Part shown: in pieces, positions 40,485 through 41,669 of the stretch
How the letters are laid out: each line of letters starts with the position of its first letter
How positions within the stretch are numbered: position 1 is the stretch's first letter
DNA from: Acidaminococcales bacterium
GTDB taxonomy: Bacteria; Bacillota; Negativicutes; Acidaminococcales; JAISLQ01
Reading direction: 5' to 3'
Assembly (NCBI GenBank): GCA_031290885.1
Contig: JAISLQ010000075.1
Coordinates: 1-41,669 of the forward strand
Length of the DNA stretch: 41,669 bases
Notes under the pieces: model-generated
Told to the model about the DNA's origin: nothing
Database searches by the model: none
The model's input: only the letters and a program-made list of their open reading frames with translations
Position numbers and translations under genes: made by a program

Positions 40485-41669
40485 ATGGACAAATACAAGA
40501 AAGAATACCTAAACAAAAAAATGACGCCCGCGGAAATCGCCTCTTATGTAAAGTCCGGTTTTGTTTGCGCCTGCCCTTCCGCCCTCGGCGAACCGCGCTC
40601 CATCGTAAGGGCTGTCTGCGCCCATGCTTTGCGCGCCAACCTTAAAGACGTTCGGCATAACATAACCTTTCCGCAATATCCCCTGCCCCTTTACGACGAC
40701 GAAACAATAAGCGGCCACGTGCGCGGCGTGCTTTGGTTCGTCGGAGCCGTTTCGCGCAAAGCCGTAAATGAAGGCCGGGCGGACATGATGCCTTGCTATT
40801 ATAAAGACATTCCCGGCTTATGGCAAAATACTGTAAAAGCGGATGTTTTTTACGCTGCGGTTTCGCCGATGGACAAACACGGCTATTTCAGTTTTGGACT
40901 TACCGGCAGCGAAGCCGTAGCGCAAATGGAAAGGGCGGATTTGCGCTTTCTGGAAGTAAACTCCACCGTCCCGCGCACGCACGGCAGCGCCTTCATACAC
41001 ATTTCGCAAATAACGGGCCTCTGCGAAAGCGACGAGGCGGTCATGACTTTGCCGGAGCCGGGCGAGATGGACGCGGATAGCCTAAGCATCGGCAAATATG
41101 TCGCCGCGGAAATAGAAAACGGCTCAACGCTGCAACTGGGCTGGGGCAACGTGCCCAGCGCGGCAGGGCAAGCCCTGGCGGACAAACAGGATCTCGGCAT
41201 CCATACGGAACTGTTTACCGACAGCATGCTTTCGCTGATCGAATGTGGCGCGGTAACCAACAGCCGCAAGAACATTGACCGCTACAAAAACATTACGGCT
41301 TTCGCCTTGGGCAGCCGTAAGTTGTATGATTTCATGGACGACAACCAGGCAGTGGAAATCCGTGCGGTTGACTATGTAAACGATCCGGGCGTAATCGCGC
41401 TGAACGACAAAGCCGTTTCCGTAAACGCGGGCCTGGAAATCGACTTTTTGGGCCAAGTTTGCGCCGAAACCTTGAACGGCCGTCCGTACAGCTCTACCGG
41501 CGGGCAGGTGGACTTCGTGCGCGGCGCGCAAATGTCCAAAGGCGGGCGTTCCTTCATTACCATGCCGTCCACCGCGAAAGGCGGGGAACTAAGCCGCATA
41601 AAAGCAACGCTTGGCAAAGGCTCTGTCGTTACCACCGGCAAAAACGAAGTCGATTGCATCGTCACGGAA
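40485..41669 (+). CDS. CoA-transferase 2, cut by the right edge
   Basis: 395 residues are visible and the frame is still open at the window end. The start is the ATG at 40,485 behind GGCGGA. It belongs to the same family as CoA-transferase 1: LQLGWGNVPSAAGQALADK (217-235), the likely active-site glutamate in LGIHTELFTDS (E242, near the E238 reported for 4-hydroxybutyrate CoA-transferase), and STGGQVDFVRGAQMSKGGRS. Its N-terminus resembles butyryl-CoA:acetate and 4-hydroxybutyrate CoA-transferases more than CoA-transferase 1 does. It probably releases or activates the C4 acid. Only the last part is missing. Confidence 0.87.
   Translation, partial: MDKYKKEYLNKKMTPAEIASYVKSGFVCACPSALGEPRSIVRAVCAHALRANLKDVRHNITFPQYPLPLYDDETISGHVRGVLWFVGAVSRKAVNEGRADMMPCYYKDIPGLWQNTVKADVFYAAVSPMDKHGYFSFGLTGSEAVAQMERADLRFLEVNSTVPRTHGSAFIHISQITGLCESDEAVMTLPEPGEMDADSLSIGKYVAAEIENGSTLQLGWGNVPSAAGQALADKQDLGIHTELFTDSMLSLIECGAVTNSRKNIDRYKNITAFALGSRKLYDFMDDNQAVEIRAVDYVNDPGVIALNDKAVSVNAGLEIDFLGQVCAETLNGRPYSSTGGQVDFVRGAQMSKGGRSFITMPSTAKGGELSRIKATLGKGSVVTTGKNEVDCIVTE

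Overview
The window joins the right-hand part of a prophage (about 1 to 16,400, virion genes nearly all on the minus strand) to bacterial chromosome (about 16,400 to 41,669, mostly plus strand). The DNA is GC-rich with strong Shine-Dalgarno sites. The host looks like an anaerobic Firmicute, probably a Gram-negative-walled one (Negativicutes-like). This is inferred from Firmicute-type prophage regulators (ArpU-like protein, ImmA, holin-like small toxin), a short-tailed-phage virion module of a kind common in Gram-negative hosts, and a butyryl-CoA-type gene set whose second EtfA/EtfB pair resembles electron-bifurcating Etf of Acidaminococcus. No rRNA or tRNA was seen, so the species cannot be fixed.

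Prophage (1-16.4 kb). Read from right to left on the minus strand, a late operon encodes: small terminase (13.4 kb), large terminase, a small membrane-anchored protein, portal, Bbp19-like protein, scaffold-like protein, major capsid protein, Bbp16-like cement protein, a Lys-Pro-Glu repeat protein, tail tubular proteins A and B (T7 gp11/gp12-like), gp13-like and gp14-like internal virion proteins, a 761-aa internal virion protein with an M15-type peptidase motif, and the start of one more gene running off the left edge. A tiny holin-like toxin gene with its own strong promoter sits on the opposite strand at 2.5-2.8 kb. To the right lie an ArpU-like late regulator, a zinc-ribbon protein and a Cro-like regulator, then a divergent switch: a double-HTH repressor and ImmA on the plus strand. 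Two near-consensus promoters and four copies of a 16-bp operator-like motif can be read directly in the switch. No integrase or replication gene lies between the switch and the chromosome.

Chromosome, 16.4-22.6 kb. A UbiD-family decarboxylase (minus) is divergent from mfd (transcription-repair coupling factor). A TPR protein follows and ends at a strong terminator.

Chromosome, 22.6-41.7 kb. A 1.1-kb intergenic region full of palindromes ends in a textbook sigma-54 promoter (23,322-23,337). Downstream is one long set of acyl-CoA genes: acyl-CoA dehydrogenase 1, CoA-transferase 1, a PAS/AAA+/Fis sigma-54 activator, acyl-CoA dehydrogenase 2, a crotonase-fold isomerase-like protein, EtfB1/EtfA1, 3-hydroxyacyl-CoA dehydrogenase, acyl-CoA dehydrogenase 3, a multi-pass permease, a second crotonase-fold protein, EtfB2/EtfA2, thiolase, a true enoyl-CoA hydratase and CoA-transferase 2 (cut by the right edge). 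Thiolase, Hbd, hydratase, acyl-CoA dehydrogenase with Etf, and CoA-transferase are enough for acetyl-CoA to butyryl-CoA/butyrate interconversion. The extra dehydrogenases, the second Etf, the two atypical crotonases and the permease suggest that a specific imported carboxylic acid is activated by CoA transfer and reduced or oxidised, under sigma-54 control. The substrate cannot be read from sequence.
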